From Desulfovibrio sp. 86 (GTDB lineage Bacteria > Desulfobacterota > Desulfovibrionia > Desulfovibrionales > Desulfovibrionaceae), in the NCBI RefSeq assembly GCF_902702915.1, contig NZ_LR738849.1, forward strand, positions 2,239,001 to 2,303,000: a DNA stretch of 64,000 bases, read 5' to 3'. The notes under the pieces are model-generated. The model was not told the origin of the DNA. It saw only the letters and a list, made by a program, of their open reading frames with translations, and did no database searches. Every line of letters starts with the position of its first letter. The stretch's first letter is position 1. Below, in pieces: positions 51,156 to 59,596 of this stretch. The position numbers and the translations under genes were made by a program.

Positions 51156-51518
51156 ACAGCCTCCGGCGGTACGGGTGCTTATGGGAAAGCGCTGCGTGAG
51201 GCGAGTGGGGGGAGGTGAGGTCGCAGCGGGCCTGTATGAGACTGCTGAGGGTGTGGAACCGGGCGGCGGAGAAGGTCGCGTGGTCAGGGCGGAAAGAACA
51301 CTTGCGGCAGCGCTTCGTCGTGCAATGCCTCTGAATCGCCAGCAGCAAGGTTCTGCCCGAAGCACGGTTGCGGCACATGCCGCGCACAGGGCGACTGCAC
51401 CTTTTCCAGCCTCTTTGGACTTTATCGTACCTCATGTTTTTATATCTGTCGAGTTTTACAGCTTTGCGTCAGGATTGCGGCAGAATTTGTACAGGCGGAA
51501 TGGGCAATGCGTGCCCGT
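51156..51518. other. Gene-free divergent region, glycogen-cluster side
   Basis: Expected to hold the promoter of the glycogen cluster. A long reading frame extends here upstream of the debranching gene but lacks a ribosome site. No RNA or regulator site is recognised. Confidence 0.4.
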
Positions 51519-51666
51519 TAGAGCATTTTACCCTTGAAAAAATATAAATGCTCTAACGCTGCGCGGAAGCGCAGCGCGCCACAACGTGGCGCGGATTCAG
51601 CCGAGCTTTAACGGATAAAGCTCGGCTGAATGAAAACGTTGAACCATGAAATATATCAAAGGTAAT
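51519..51666 (+). repeat. Family 2 multi-hairpin element, copy D
   Basis: Hairpins in order: TTAGAGCATTT...AAATGCTCTAA; CGCTGCGC-GGAA-GCGCAGCG; GCGCCAC-AAC-GTGGCGC; ATTCAGCCGAGCTTT-AACGGAT-AAAGCTCGGCTGAAT; then a degenerate last stem. Compared with copies A and B the second stem changes GCAC/GTGC to GCGC/GCGC and the fourth extends with paired changes. It lies in a divergent intergenic region, not behind a gene. Confidence 0.8.
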
Positions 51667-51993
51667 CTGGACTGGTTGTGCGATTTTTGTTCGGAGCGGA
51701 GAGCTTTTGTGAACATGCATTTGCAACATTCAGGGTACGCTCTTGTGGCGCGCTGCGAAGAGATTGCGTTTACGGCGCATTCAGAGGGCCGATTGCCCGC
51801 CTCGCCGGCACAGACCACGCGCTGCGCGCAACGCGCGGAAAACGCGCCGCCGCGCTCCCTAAGGCCATCCCTAAGGCCATCCCCGGCTGTATCCGTAGGA
51901 ATTGCGGGCAGAAAATCCGGGCTTTTTCTTTGTGACATTTTAGGGTATGCTATTTTGTTACTATCATCATCGCACAACGGACGGGGGATTTTT
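51667..51993. other. Leader region of the liv operon
   Basis: A 12-base tandem repeat CTAAGGCCATCC occurs twice near 51859-51884. An AT-rich stretch TTGTGACATTTTAGGGTATGCTATTTTG (read in pieces at 51930-51957) is the likeliest promoter area of livK, though boxes are not well spaced. The livK ribosome site GGGGGA precedes 51994. Confidence 0.4.
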
Positions 51994-53115
51994 ATGAAAG
52001 CACTTGGTCGTTTGCTTGGGGCTCTGACCCTTACCCTGCTGGTGCCCGTGGCGGCTCTTGCCGGAGACGTCAAAATCGGCCTCATGTGCCCGCTCACGGG
52101 TAAATGGGCCTCTGAAGGGCAGGACATGAAGAACATCGTCAGTCTGCTGGCTGACGAGGTGAATGCCAAGGGCGGCATCAATGGCCGCCAGGTCAAGATT
52201 GTGGTGGAAGACGACGCGGGCGATCCGCGTACCGCCGCTCTGGCCGCGCAAAAACTGGCTTCGGCCGGAGTGGTGGCCGTTATCGGCACCTATGGCTCCG
52301 CTGTTACCGAAGCAAGCCAGAACATTCTGGATGAAGCCCAGCTGGTGCAGATAGGCACGGGCTCCACCAGCGTGCGCCTGACGGAAAAGGGCCTGCCCCT
52401 TTTCTTCCGCACCAGCCCTCGTGACGACGCGCAGGGCCGCGCCGCCGCCGCCGCCATTGTGAAGGGCGGCTACAAGGCTGTGGCGCTTTTGCACGACAAT
52501 TCTTCCTATGCCAAGGGCCTGGCCGAAGAAACCAAGGCCATCCTGGACAAGGACGGCGTCAAGGTGGTCTTTTATGACGCTCTTACCCCCGGAGAGCGCG
52601 ATTACACGGCCATTCTGACCAAGCTCAAGTCCGCCAAGCCCGACCTTGTGTTCTTCACCGGCTACTACCCTGAAACGGGCATGCTGCTGCGCCAGAAAAA
52701 GGAAATGGGCTGGCCCGTGCCCATGATGGGCGGCGATGCCGCCAACCATCAGGATCTGGTAAAGATTGCGGGCAATGAGGCGGCGGAAGGCTATTTCTTC
52801 ATCAGCCCGCCCCTGCCGCAGGATATGGACACCGCCGAGGCCAAGGCTTTTCTTGACGCCTTCAAGGCCAAGTACAACACCGTGCCCGTTTCCGTGTGGG
52901 CCGTGCTGGCTGGCGACGCCTTCAAGGTTATTGAAGCGGCCCTTGCCGCTGGCAATGACAAGCCAGCAGCCATCGCCGCATGGCTGAAAAACCTCAAGGG
53001 CATGCCCGGCCTTTCCGGCAGCCTTGGCTTTGACGCCAAGGGCGACCGCGTGGGCGAGTTCTATCGCACCTATGTGGTTGACGGTAAGGGCGTATTTGTC
53101 TTGCAGCCCAAGTAA
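51994..53115 (+). CDS. livK: Branched-chain amino-acid ABC transporter, periplasmic binding protein
   Basis: Captures branched-chain or related amino acids in the periplasm and delivers them to LivHM. The 373-residue product starts with a cleavable signal (MKALGRLLGALTLTLLVPVAALAG) ending near ALA-GD. The type I periplasmic-binding fold follows: VKIGLMCPLTGKWASEGQDM, DEVNAKGGINGRQVKIVVEDD, GTYGSAVTEASQ, TYPE-like ligand loop GTGSTSVRLTEKGLPLFFRTSP and VFFTGYYPETGMLLRQ. ATG 51994 follows GGGGGAT; the longer frame running up to 51646 lacks a ribosome site and would bury the signal peptide. First gene of livKHMGF; 207 bases precede livH. Substrate within the amino-acid family is not determined. 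Confidence 0.93.
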   Translation: MKALGRLLGALTLTLLVPVAALAGDVKIGLMCPLTGKWASEGQDMKNIVSLLADEVNAKGGINGRQVKIVVEDDAGDPRTAALAAQKLASAGVVAVIGTYGSAVTEASQNILDEAQLVQIGTGSTSVRLTEKGLPLFFRTSPRDDAQGRAAAAAIVKGGYKAVALLHDNSSYAKGLAEETKAILDKDGVKVVFYDALTPGERDYTAILTKLKSAKPDLVFFTGYYPETGMLLRQKKEMGWPVPMMGGDAANHQDLVKIAGNEAAEGYFFISPPLPQDMDTAEAKAFLDAFKAKYNTVPVSVWAVLAGDAFKVIEAALAAGNDKPAAIAAWLKNLKGMPGLSGSLGFDAKGDRVGEFYRTYVVDGKGVFVLQPK

Positions 53116-53322
53116 ACTGGCCGTACAGTGTGCCCCGCGCCTGCGTTTCAGCGGCGCGAAAACAGTCAATATGTCATCAACGCCCGTGGCGGCGGCCCGG
53201 TTTTTTCCGTGCCGCCGCCCGGATGCGCCAATGGGAGCCGACCCGCGCGGCTCCAGCGGCGGAATTGCGCTCTTGCCGGCGACCTCCCCGGCAACAAGAG
53301 CGTGGCAAGGGTACAACGCTTT

Positions 53323-54228
53323 ATGGAACAGTTTTTACAACAGCTTTTGAACGGTCTTGCCGTGGGCGGCATCTACGCCCTGGTGGCCCTGGGGTACACG
53401 ATGGTGTACGGCGTGCTGAAGCTTATCAACTTCGCGCACGGCGATCTCTTCACCATTGGGGCATACCTTGGTCTGACCCTGCTTGTGAGCTGCAACTTTT
53501 CAGGCATGCTCAGCCCCATGCTGGCTGTGCTGGCCGTCTTTGTCATGGTCGCCCTGCTGGTGGCCATCATAGGTTTTCTTCTGGAGCGTACGGCCTACCG
53601 TCCCTTGCGGAACGCCAACCGTCTTTCCGCCGTGGTTTCGGCCCTCGGGGCCTCCATATTTTTTCAGAACGCCATCATGCTCATCTACGGCGCGCGCTTT
53701 TACGTCTACCCCGACTACCTCAGGCCCGACTTCACGGTGCATCTGTTCGGCCTGGCCGTTCCCGGCGTGCGCCTGCTGGTCATTGCGGCCAGCGTCATCC
53801 TCATGCTTGGCCTCTGGGCCTTTATCCAGCGTTCGCGCACCGGCGCGGCCATTCGCGCTGTGGCTATTGACCCCGGCGCGGCCCAGCTTATGGGCATCAA
53901 CGTGGATCGCATCATCAGCCTGGTCTTTCTTATCGGGCCGGGGCTTGGCGGCGCAGCCGGACTTATGGTGGGCATCTATTACGGGCAGATCGACTTTACC
54001 ATGGGCTGGACGTACGGCCTCAAAGCCTTTACAGCCGCCATCCTGGGCGGCATAGGCAATATCCCCGGAGCCATGATCGGCGGCCTTTTGCTGGGCGTTA
54101 TCGAGGCCCTGGCCGCAGGCTATATCGCCATCGCCTGGAAGGACGCCATTGCCTTCTTTGTGCTTATTCTCATTCTTATCATCCGCCCCACGGGCATTCT
54201 GGGCGAGCGCACGGCGGACAAGCTATGA
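53323..54228 (+). CDS. livH: Branched-chain amino-acid ABC transporter permease LivH
   Basis: First membrane permease of the Liv importer, 301 residues with about eight hydrophobic segments. It opens LLNGLAVGGIYALVALGYTMVYGVLKLINFAHGDLF, the hallmark of LivH, and ends with the cytoplasmic coupling region GLKAFTAAILGGIGNIPGAMIGGLLLGVIEAL. The start is ATG 53323 with a weak ribosome site (AAGGG), and the stop overlaps the livM start as ATGA (54225-54228), indicating coupled translation. Longer in-frame reading upstream is not membrane-like and is not supported. Confidence 0.94.
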   Translation: MEQFLQQLLNGLAVGGIYALVALGYTMVYGVLKLINFAHGDLFTIGAYLGLTLLVSCNFSGMLSPMLAVLAVFVMVALLVAIIGFLLERTAYRPLRNANRLSAVVSALGASIFFQNAIMLIYGARFYVYPDYLRPDFTVHLFGLAVPGVRLLVIAASVILMLGLWAFIQRSRTGAAIRAVAIDPGAAQLMGINVDRIISLVFLIGPGLGGAAGLMVGIYYGQIDFTMGWTYGLKAFTAAILGGIGNIPGAMIGGLLLGVIEALAAGYIAIAWKDAIAFFVLILILIIRPTGILGERTADKL

Positions 54229-55274
54229 TAACAGAGCCCATCCGCATTGCCGTCAGGGTCGCTTTGGCGGCCGTCATCTGCGCGCTGCCCCTCTTCAGCA
54301 ACGCCTACTGGACAGACGTGTGCGTGAGCATAGGCCTTTACGCGCTGCTTTCGCTGTCGCTCAACATCATTCTGGGGCAGGCGGGCATCTTTCATATGGG
54401 GCACGCGGCCTTTTTTGCCGTGGGCGCATATGTTACCGCCATACTGAACACCCTCTGCCATTGGCCCATATTCTGGACCATGCCCGTTGCCGGGGCGGCG
54501 GCGGCCCTCTTTGCCCTGCTGGTGGCGCGGCCCATCATCCATCTGCGCGGCGACTATCTGCTTATCGTCACCATTGGCATTGTGGAAATTGTGCGCATAG
54601 CCCTTATCAACGACGTTTTCGGCCTCACGGGCGGGGCCAACGGCATCTTCGGCATCAGCCGCCCCAGCTTTTTCGGCTTCAAGATAGTCAAGGGCATACA
54701 GTTCTACTATCTGGTGTGGGGCATGGTGGCCGTAAGCCTGCTGCTTTTCTACGGCCTGTGGCATTCACGCTTTGGCCGCGCTCTGAACTATATCAAGGAA
54801 GACGACGTGGCCGCCGAAGGCTGCGGGGTCAACGTCACCCATTACAAGCTCATGGCCTTTGTGCTGGGCGCGTTCTGGGCGGGCATGGCCGGCACGCTCT
54901 ACGCCGCGAAAATGACGACCATTTCGCCGGAATCCTTCAGCTTTATGGAATCCGTCATTATTTTTGCGGTGGTCATCCTTTCGGGCGGCAGCCAGATCGG
55001 CGTGCTTATCAGCGCCTTTCTTTTCATCGGCCTGCCGGAACTGCTGCGTGAGTTTTCCAATGCGCGCATGCTTATTTTCGGCCTGGCCATGATGATCATG
55101 ATGGTGTGGCGTCCCCAGGGGCTGCTGCCCCCGCGCCGCCGCCGCTACCATGTGAAATCACTGATGGAAAACGAAAACGGTGACGGTTCCGGGCCTGGCC
55201 CCGGCAGCCCGGAGGCCGGATCTGCCGTTGCTGCTGCAAGCGACGTACAGGCCGCTGGCGGGAGGCCCGCATGA
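54225..55274 (+). CDS. livM: Branched-chain amino-acid ABC transporter permease LivM
   Basis: Second permease of the Liv importer, 349 residues with about nine hydrophobic segments, including SIGLYALLSLSLNIILGQAGIFHMGHAAFFAVGAY and GRALNYIKEDDVAAEGCGVNVTHYKLMAFVLGAFWAGMAG, the typical LivM coupling loop. It carries a 40-residue hydrophilic C-terminal tail rich in Gly, Ala, Pro and Ser (about 310-349) that LivM proteins usually lack. The start overlaps the livH stop and the stop overlaps the livG start (55271-55274), so all three are coupled. Confidence 0.94.
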   Translation: MITEPIRIAVRVALAAVICALPLFSNAYWTDVCVSIGLYALLSLSLNIILGQAGIFHMGHAAFFAVGAYVTAILNTLCHWPIFWTMPVAGAAAALFALLVARPIIHLRGDYLLIVTIGIVEIVRIALINDVFGLTGGANGIFGISRPSFFGFKIVKGIQFYYLVWGMVAVSLLLFYGLWHSRFGRALNYIKEDDVAAEGCGVNVTHYKLMAFVLGAFWAGMAGTLYAAKMTTISPESFSFMESVIIFAVVILSGGSQIGVLISAFLFIGLPELLREFSNARMLIFGLAMMIMMVWRPQGLLPPRRRRYHVKSLMENENGDGSGPGPGSPEAGSAVAAASDVQAAGGRPA

Positions 55275-56041
55275 GTCTTTTGCGCTTGCAGGAAATAACC
55301 AAGGTTTTCGGCGGTCTTGTGGCTGTCAACGACCTGACCTTCAGCGTGGAGGCGGGCAGCGTGGTTGGCCTCATCGGCCCCAACGGCGCTGGCAAGACCA
55401 CGGTATTCAACTGCATCACGGGCAACTACACACCGGAGAAAGGCCGCATCTTTTTTGACGGCGAGCCAGTGGCCGGGCTGCGCCCCCACAGGGTGGTGGA
55501 GCTGGGCATAGCCCGCACCTTTCAGAGCATCCGCCTGTTCGGCAAGCTTTCAGTGCTGGAAAACGTTCTGGCCGGGCGGCATTGCCGCATGAAGTCGGGC
55601 ATGCTGTCCTGTATGCTGCATTTGCCCTGGCAGCGCCGCGAGGAGCGCGCTGCCGTGGCCCGCTGTATGGAGGAACTGCGCTTTGTGGGGCTGGCTGACC
55701 GCCACGCCGAAGCCGCCGGGGGCCTTTCCTACGGCAACCAGCGGCTGCTCGAAGTCGCCCGCGCCCTGGCCTCAGACCCGCGCCTGCTCATTCTTGACGA
55801 GCCCGCTGGCGGCATGAACGACCAGGAAACCGCCGCCCTGGTGGACACCATCGCGGCCATACGCGACAGAGGCATCACCGTGCTGCTCATTGAGCACGAC
55901 ATGCGTCTGGTCATGAAAATCTGTGAAAAACTGGTGGTGCTGGAACACGGCACCATGATCGCCCAGGGCGAGCCTGAGGCCGTGCGCCGCAATCCGGCCG
56001 TGGTTGAAGCCTACCTGGGCGTAGAAGACGAGAAGTGGTGA
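55271..56041 (+). CDS. livG: Branched-chain amino-acid ABC transporter ATPase LivG
   Basis: Cytoplasmic ATPase of the Liv importer, 256 residues. Walker A is GPNGAGKTT, the signature reads LSYGNQRLLEVARALASDPRLLILDEP (with the LivG-type LSYGxQR in place of LSGGQ), followed by the HD of the H-loop LLIEHDMRLVM. Residues RPHRVVELGIARTFQSIRLF are typical of LivG. ATGA overlap with livM. The LivF start lies three bases after the stop. Confidence 0.95.
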   Translation: MSLLRLQEITKVFGGLVAVNDLTFSVEAGSVVGLIGPNGAGKTTVFNCITGNYTPEKGRIFFDGEPVAGLRPHRVVELGIARTFQSIRLFGKLSVLENVLAGRHCRMKSGMLSCMLHLPWQRREERAAVARCMEELRFVGLADRHAEAAGGLSYGNQRLLEVARALASDPRLLILDEPAGGMNDQETAALVDTIAAIRDRGITVLLIEHDMRLVMKICEKLVVLEHGTMIAQGEPEAVRRNPAVVEAYLGVEDEKW

Positions 56042-56044
56042 GCC

Positions 56045-56755
56045 ATGTCCCTGCTGCAACTGTCGAATATACGGGTCAGCTACGGCAGCGTCGAAGTGCT
56101 GCACGGCATTGATCTGCGGGTGGAAGAGGGCGAGATCGTCACCATTCTCGGAGCCAACGGCGCTGGCAAAAGCACCACTTTGCTTTCCATCAGCGGACTT
56201 GTGCGGCCCTCGTCGGGCGAGATTCTTTTTGACGGGCAGGATTTGCTGCGTCTGCCAAGCCACAAGGTCGTGGGTCTGGGCATTGCCCAGTCGCCCGAAG
56301 GGCGGCGGGTTTTCGGCGTCATGAGCGTGCTTGAAAACCTGCGGCTGGGCGCCTTCTGCATTGAGGACAAGGCCCGCAAGGAACGCACCCTTGAATGGAT
56401 ATTCGACCTTTTTCCGCGTCTGCTTGAGCGCAAGGATCAGCTGGCTGGCACGCTTTCGGGCGGCGAGCAGCAGATGCTGGCCATAGGCCGGGCGCTCATG
56501 GCCGAACCGCGCCTCCTGCTGCTTGACGAGCCTTCCCTGGGCCTGGCCCCCCTGCTGGTGCGCTCCATCTTTGAGACCGTGCGGGCCATCAACAAGCGCG
56601 GCGTCACGGTGCTGCTGGTGGAACAGAACGCCCGGGCCGCCCTCAAGCTGGCATCACGCGGCTATGTGCTGGAAGTGGGCAAGGTCGTTATGGAAGACAA
56701 GGCCCAGAGCCTGCTCAACAATGCCAGCGTGCGCGAGGCATACCTGGGCGGATAG
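56045..56755 (+). CDS. livF: Branched-chain amino-acid ABC transporter ATPase LivF
   Basis: Second ATPase of the Liv importer, 236 residues, normal length. Walker A is GANGAGKST, then LPSHKVVGLGIAQSPEGRRVF, signature LSGGEQQMLAIGRALMAEPRLLLLDEPSLGLAPLL and VEQNARAALKLASRGYVLEVG, all characteristic of LivF. Last gene of the operon; a family 3 hairpin follows 66 bases later. Confidence 0.95.
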   Translation: MSLLQLSNIRVSYGSVEVLHGIDLRVEEGEIVTILGANGAGKSTTLLSISGLVRPSSGEILFDGQDLLRLPSHKVVGLGIAQSPEGRRVFGVMSVLENLRLGAFCIEDKARKERTLEWIFDLFPRLLERKDQLAGTLSGGEQQMLAIGRALMAEPRLLLLDEPSLGLAPLLVRSIFETVRAINKRGVTVLLVEQNARAALKLASRGYVLEVGKVVMEDKAQSLLNNASVREAYLGG

Positions 56756-56820
56756 GGCTGCGCGCGCATGGTTGCCGTTGCCGCGTGCTGTACGTGGCGC
56801 TTCTTTTTTTGAAATACTTT

Positions 56821-56861
56821 GCGGGGGAGGGACCCTTTTGCAAAAGGGTCCCCTCCCCCAC
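56821..56861 (+). terminator. Family 3 hairpin, copy f, downstream of livF
   Basis: GCGGGGGAGGGACCCTTTTG pairs with CAAAAGGGTCCCCTCCCCCAC, followed by ACCCCCACCCCTTAAAACTT, the complete shared tail. It probably terminates the liv operon. Confidence 0.78.
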
Positions 56862-57023
56862 ACCCCCACCCCTTAAAACTTTTAGTACACTTTGGTATGG
56901 CATGGGGTTGCTCGTTGCCACGTGCTGCGGACGTACGTTTTTCCCCCATGTAAAAACTGAATTTCCGAGCCGCCCGGCCACGTCCGCCAGCGCATGCCGG
57001 CGTTTCACGCAGAGTATTTCATG

Positions 57024-57059
57024 ACAGGCCCTGTTCTTACGCAAGGACGGGGCCTATTT
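57024..57059. terminator. Hairpin at the end of the EamA gene
   Basis: AGGCCCTGTTCTT and AAGGACGGGGCCT form an imperfect stem directly at the stop codon of the EamA-family gene. The T run (ATTTTT) is on the plus strand, so it could also catch plus-strand read-through from livF. Confidence 0.5.
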
Positions 57060-58046
57060 TTGCGCCATTTGGGGGGCGTGCCCCGGACGCAGGGCCACGT
57101 ACAGCCCCGCCACAATGGCCGCAGCGCCCACGACATCCTGAACGCCAATGGCAGTGCCGAGAAGCAGGGCGGAGAGCGCCAGTCCCGAAAGGGGGTTGAG
57201 CATGTTGTAGGAAGCGGCCATGGACGGGCCTTGCGTGCGTATGAGCAGCAGCCACAGGGCCATGCCCGCCAGACTGACCACTACCAGCCACAGCAGCGCG
57301 GCCAGCGCGGGCCAGGTGATGTGCAAAGGGTTTGCCGGGGTCATGAAGGCGGCGGGGGCAAAGCAGAGCATGCCGCAAAGGGTCATCCAGAAGTTCAACG
57401 CAAGCAGCGGCAGGGCGTCGTACTTGCCGCGAAACAGCACCGCGCCAGCCGAAAAGGACAAGGTGGCGGCGATGGCCATGCCAAGCCCAAGCCCCGCGCC
57501 TTCGTGCAGGCCCGTAATGCCCACCATGACGACCACCCCGGCAAAGGCCACGGTAAGGCCCAGCAGTTTTCTTTTGTCAAAAGATTCCTGGCCGCGCAGG
57601 GCCGCCATGGCCATGGTCATGAAGGGTGCGCAGGAAACCACGATGACGACCCATGAAGCGGCCAGATAGCGCAGGGCGGAAAAATTCAGGCCCAGATAGA
57701 CCACGTTATTGAGCAGCCCAAGAAGCAGGCCGGGCAGCATGGCCTGTCTGCCCTCAGGGCCAAGAAGTTTCTTGCCGCAAAAAAGCAGAAGCACCAGTAC
57801 GGTCAGCGTAAAGCGGTAAAACAGGGTGGCGAACGGCCCCATTTCCATCACGACCACCTTGCCCGCGATGAATGCCGAACTCCATATGACGCTGAAAAAC
57901 ACGCCCACGGCATAGCGCTTCCACCGCCGTCTGCCGGAGCGTGCTTCAGCCGTGGCCGGAGGTTGGCCTTTATCCTCCGATATGCTGGCCTGACGGTTTT
58001 CTGCGGGGGGCTGACTCCTGCCCTGTTCGGTATTGTTCTGAAGCAT
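57054..58046 (-). CDS. EamA/DMT-family transporter
   Basis: A 330-residue integral membrane protein with ten predicted transmembrane segments arranged as two EamA repeats; exporter of metabolites (amino acids, drugs) in characterised relatives, substrate unknown here. The first repeat begins VGVFFSVIWSSAFIAGKVV, with FYRFTLTVLVLLLF and LGLNFSALRYLAASWVVIV. The second begins LGLGMAIAATLSFSAGAVLFRGK, with AALLWLVVVSLAGMALWLLL and ASYNMLNPLSGLALSALLLG, an arrangement typical of the family. The about 45-residue N-terminal tail is hydrophilic. AGGGA before ATG 58046 supports this start. It is divergent from the LysR gene, a pairing that often means regulation of the exporter. Confidence 0.88.
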   Translation of the reverse strand: MLQNNTEQGRSQPPAENRQASISEDKGQPPATAEARSGRRRWKRYAVGVFFSVIWSSAFIAGKVVVMEMGPFATLFYRFTLTVLVLLLFCGKKLLGPEGRQAMLPGLLLGLLNNVVYLGLNFSALRYLAASWVVIVVSCAPFMTMAMAALRGQESFDKRKLLGLTVAFAGVVVMVGITGLHEGAGLGLGMAIAATLSFSAGAVLFRGKYDALPLLALNFWMTLCGMLCFAPAAFMTPANPLHITWPALAALLWLVVVSLAGMALWLLLIRTQGPSMAASYNMLNPLSGLALSALLLGTAIGVQDVVGAAAIVAGLYVALRPGHAPQMAQK

Positions 58047-58469
58047 ATGGCTGTTCCCTGTCAGAGCGCATGGCGTGCGGTTTTGACCGGCAATGAGGCC
58101 GTCTTCCGTATGCAGCATACGCGAAAAATGGTTTCATCGGCTTGAAGCGGTGCGGAGCGCCATTGTGGAGTCACAGGTTTTGGGCAGCAATCAGCCATGA
58201 AACCGCATGCAACGCCATTTCACGCGGGGCTGGCCCCATCATGCCGTTTGTCATAATACGGCGGCGGCGCAGCTTTGTATTTGCCCGGACAGACCGCGCC
58301 TTGCGTACCCTCCAGGGCAAAAACAGCAAGCCGGTAAAAAGGCCTGCTCACCTGCCTGCTGCCGGGGTTGAAAATATTTCCCTGGTCACTGAAGAGTATT
58401 TTTTGCTTGATAATTTGTAAAATTAATATTTAGCATGTTAAAATAAGTTTGATTGATATTGGGGGAATT
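58047..58469. promoter_or_regulatory. Divergent promoter region between eamA-like and lysR-like genes
   Basis: A 423-base region. The stretch 58380-58455 is AT-rich (TTGATAATTTGTAAAATTA, then TTAGCATGTTAAAATAAG), the probable LysR promoter and operator. Inverted T-N11-A type sites are present but too common in AT-rich DNA to pin down. No gene is seen. Confidence 0.45.
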
Positions 58470-59405
58470 ATGGCTTCAGATGTACTTGCTGTATCACAAA
58501 GCCGTGCCATTACGCTCGAACATTTGCGGGCCTTTGCCGAGGTTGCGCACTGCCGCAGCTTTCAGAAAGCGGGGATGAAGCTCTGTCGCAGCCAGTCAGC
58601 GATCACCCAGGCTGTGAGAAGGCTGGAGGCGCACCTCAATTGCACCCTGCTGCACCGAAGCCATGGTCATGTTGCGGGGCTCACGCCCGAAGGCGAACGT
58701 ATTCTGCCGGAAATTGTCGATGTTCTTTCGCGTCTGGATCACGTGATTCAGGCTGCCAGACGGCCGGAACTCAAGGGGCGGATTCAGGTGGGAATTCCGC
58801 CGAGCTTCAGCGCGGTTGAATTGCAGGGAGCCGTTGCCCGCCTGCTGGCACTGAATCCCGGTTTGCAAATAGGCATCATATCGGGCATGTCCCGTGATCT
58901 GCACCAGATGCTCATTGAGGGAAGTCTGGATGTGGCCCTCATCAACCAGTACAGGTTTGACGACGGTATGCCGCCGCAGGGGATGTTTCAGGAACTCTGC
59001 CGCCAGCCCCTACTGTGGCTGTGCAATGCGCCGAGAGTTGTGAACCATGCCGGGGAGATCCCTCTACTCACGTATTCGGCGGGCAGCCCCTGGCGTGCTG
59101 CTGCCGTGGATGCGCTGGAGCGGGCGGGTCTTGCCTATAATTTCGCCTATGTAAGTGCGTCCTATGAAAGCTTGTGCAGTTCGCTGCTGGCCGGGTTCGG
59201 CGTCACGGCATTGCCCGTATGGGATATTGATGAACGCTTTTGCGTGGTTGACGCCAGTCACAGTTTGCCGCCGTTGCCGCAGGTGCGCACGGTGCTGGCA
59301 AGCCGTTTGTGCAGCGAAGTTGTGGAGCAGTTTTGTGAATTTATCGCTGGATTGCCCTTTTTTGTCAGGGCCAGAGAACGCTGGCATGGCCTGGGATTTG
59401 GTTAG
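58470..59405 (+). CDS. LysR-family transcriptional regulator
   Basis: A 311-residue regulator. The winged HTH (about 15-75) reads ITLEHLRAFAEVAHCRSFQKAGMKLCRSQSAITQAVRRLE, typical of LysR. The effector-binding domain (about 95-300) has the periplasmic-binding-like pattern (KGRIQVGIPPSFSAVEL, LLALNPGLQIGIISG, EGSLDVALINQY and GFGVTALPVWDI). ATG 58470 follows GGGGGA; an in-frame TTG seven codons upstream is less likely. The stop TAG continues into AGCAAGG, a family 2-like end. The effector is unknown; the divergent EamA gene is the likely target. Confidence 0.9.
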   Translation: MASDVLAVSQSRAITLEHLRAFAEVAHCRSFQKAGMKLCRSQSAITQAVRRLEAHLNCTLLHRSHGHVAGLTPEGERILPEIVDVLSRLDHVIQAARRPELKGRIQVGIPPSFSAVELQGAVARLLALNPGLQIGIISGMSRDLHQMLIEGSLDVALINQYRFDDGMPPQGMFQELCRQPLLWLCNAPRVVNHAGEIPLLTYSAGSPWRAAAVDALERAGLAYNFAYVSASYESLCSSLLAGFGVTALPVWDIDERFCVVDASHSLPPLPQVRTVLASRLCSEVVEQFCEFIAGLPFFVRARERWHGLGFG

Positions 59406-59458
59406 AGCAAGGTCGTGATGGCATGAATGCCGTGTGATGAAAGAAGCGGGAGGGCAGC

Positions 59459-59500
59459 GTTAGAGCATTTACGCTTTTTCAAAGTTAACATGCTCTAACG
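59459..59500. repeat. Family 2 end-hairpin, solitary
   Basis: GTTAGAGCATTTACGC...AACATGCTCTAAC is only the terminal hairpin of the family 2 element, without the internal stems. It sits between lysR and the mipA terminator. Confidence 0.6.
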
Positions 59501-59525
59501 TATAGAAGTTTTAGGGGGAGGGGGC

Positions 59526-59566
59526 GTGGGGGAGGAGACCCTTTTCCAAAAGGGTCCCTCCCCCAC
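59526..59566 (-). terminator. Family 3 hairpin, copy g, downstream of mipA-like gene
   Basis: GTGGGGGAGGAGACCCTTTTC with CAAAAGGGTCCCTCCCCCAC, a perfect stem apart from one loop-side change; the GAAGTTTTAGGGGGAGGGGG tail lies distal in the minus-strand reading. Confidence 0.75.
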
Positions 59567-59596
59567 ACAGCATTCTAACCTAACTCAACCCTTACA

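Noticed and set aside
51646-51993. Upstream extension of the livK frame by 116 codons
   Set aside because: It would bury an evident signal peptide, has no ribosome site, and begins inside family 2 copy D.
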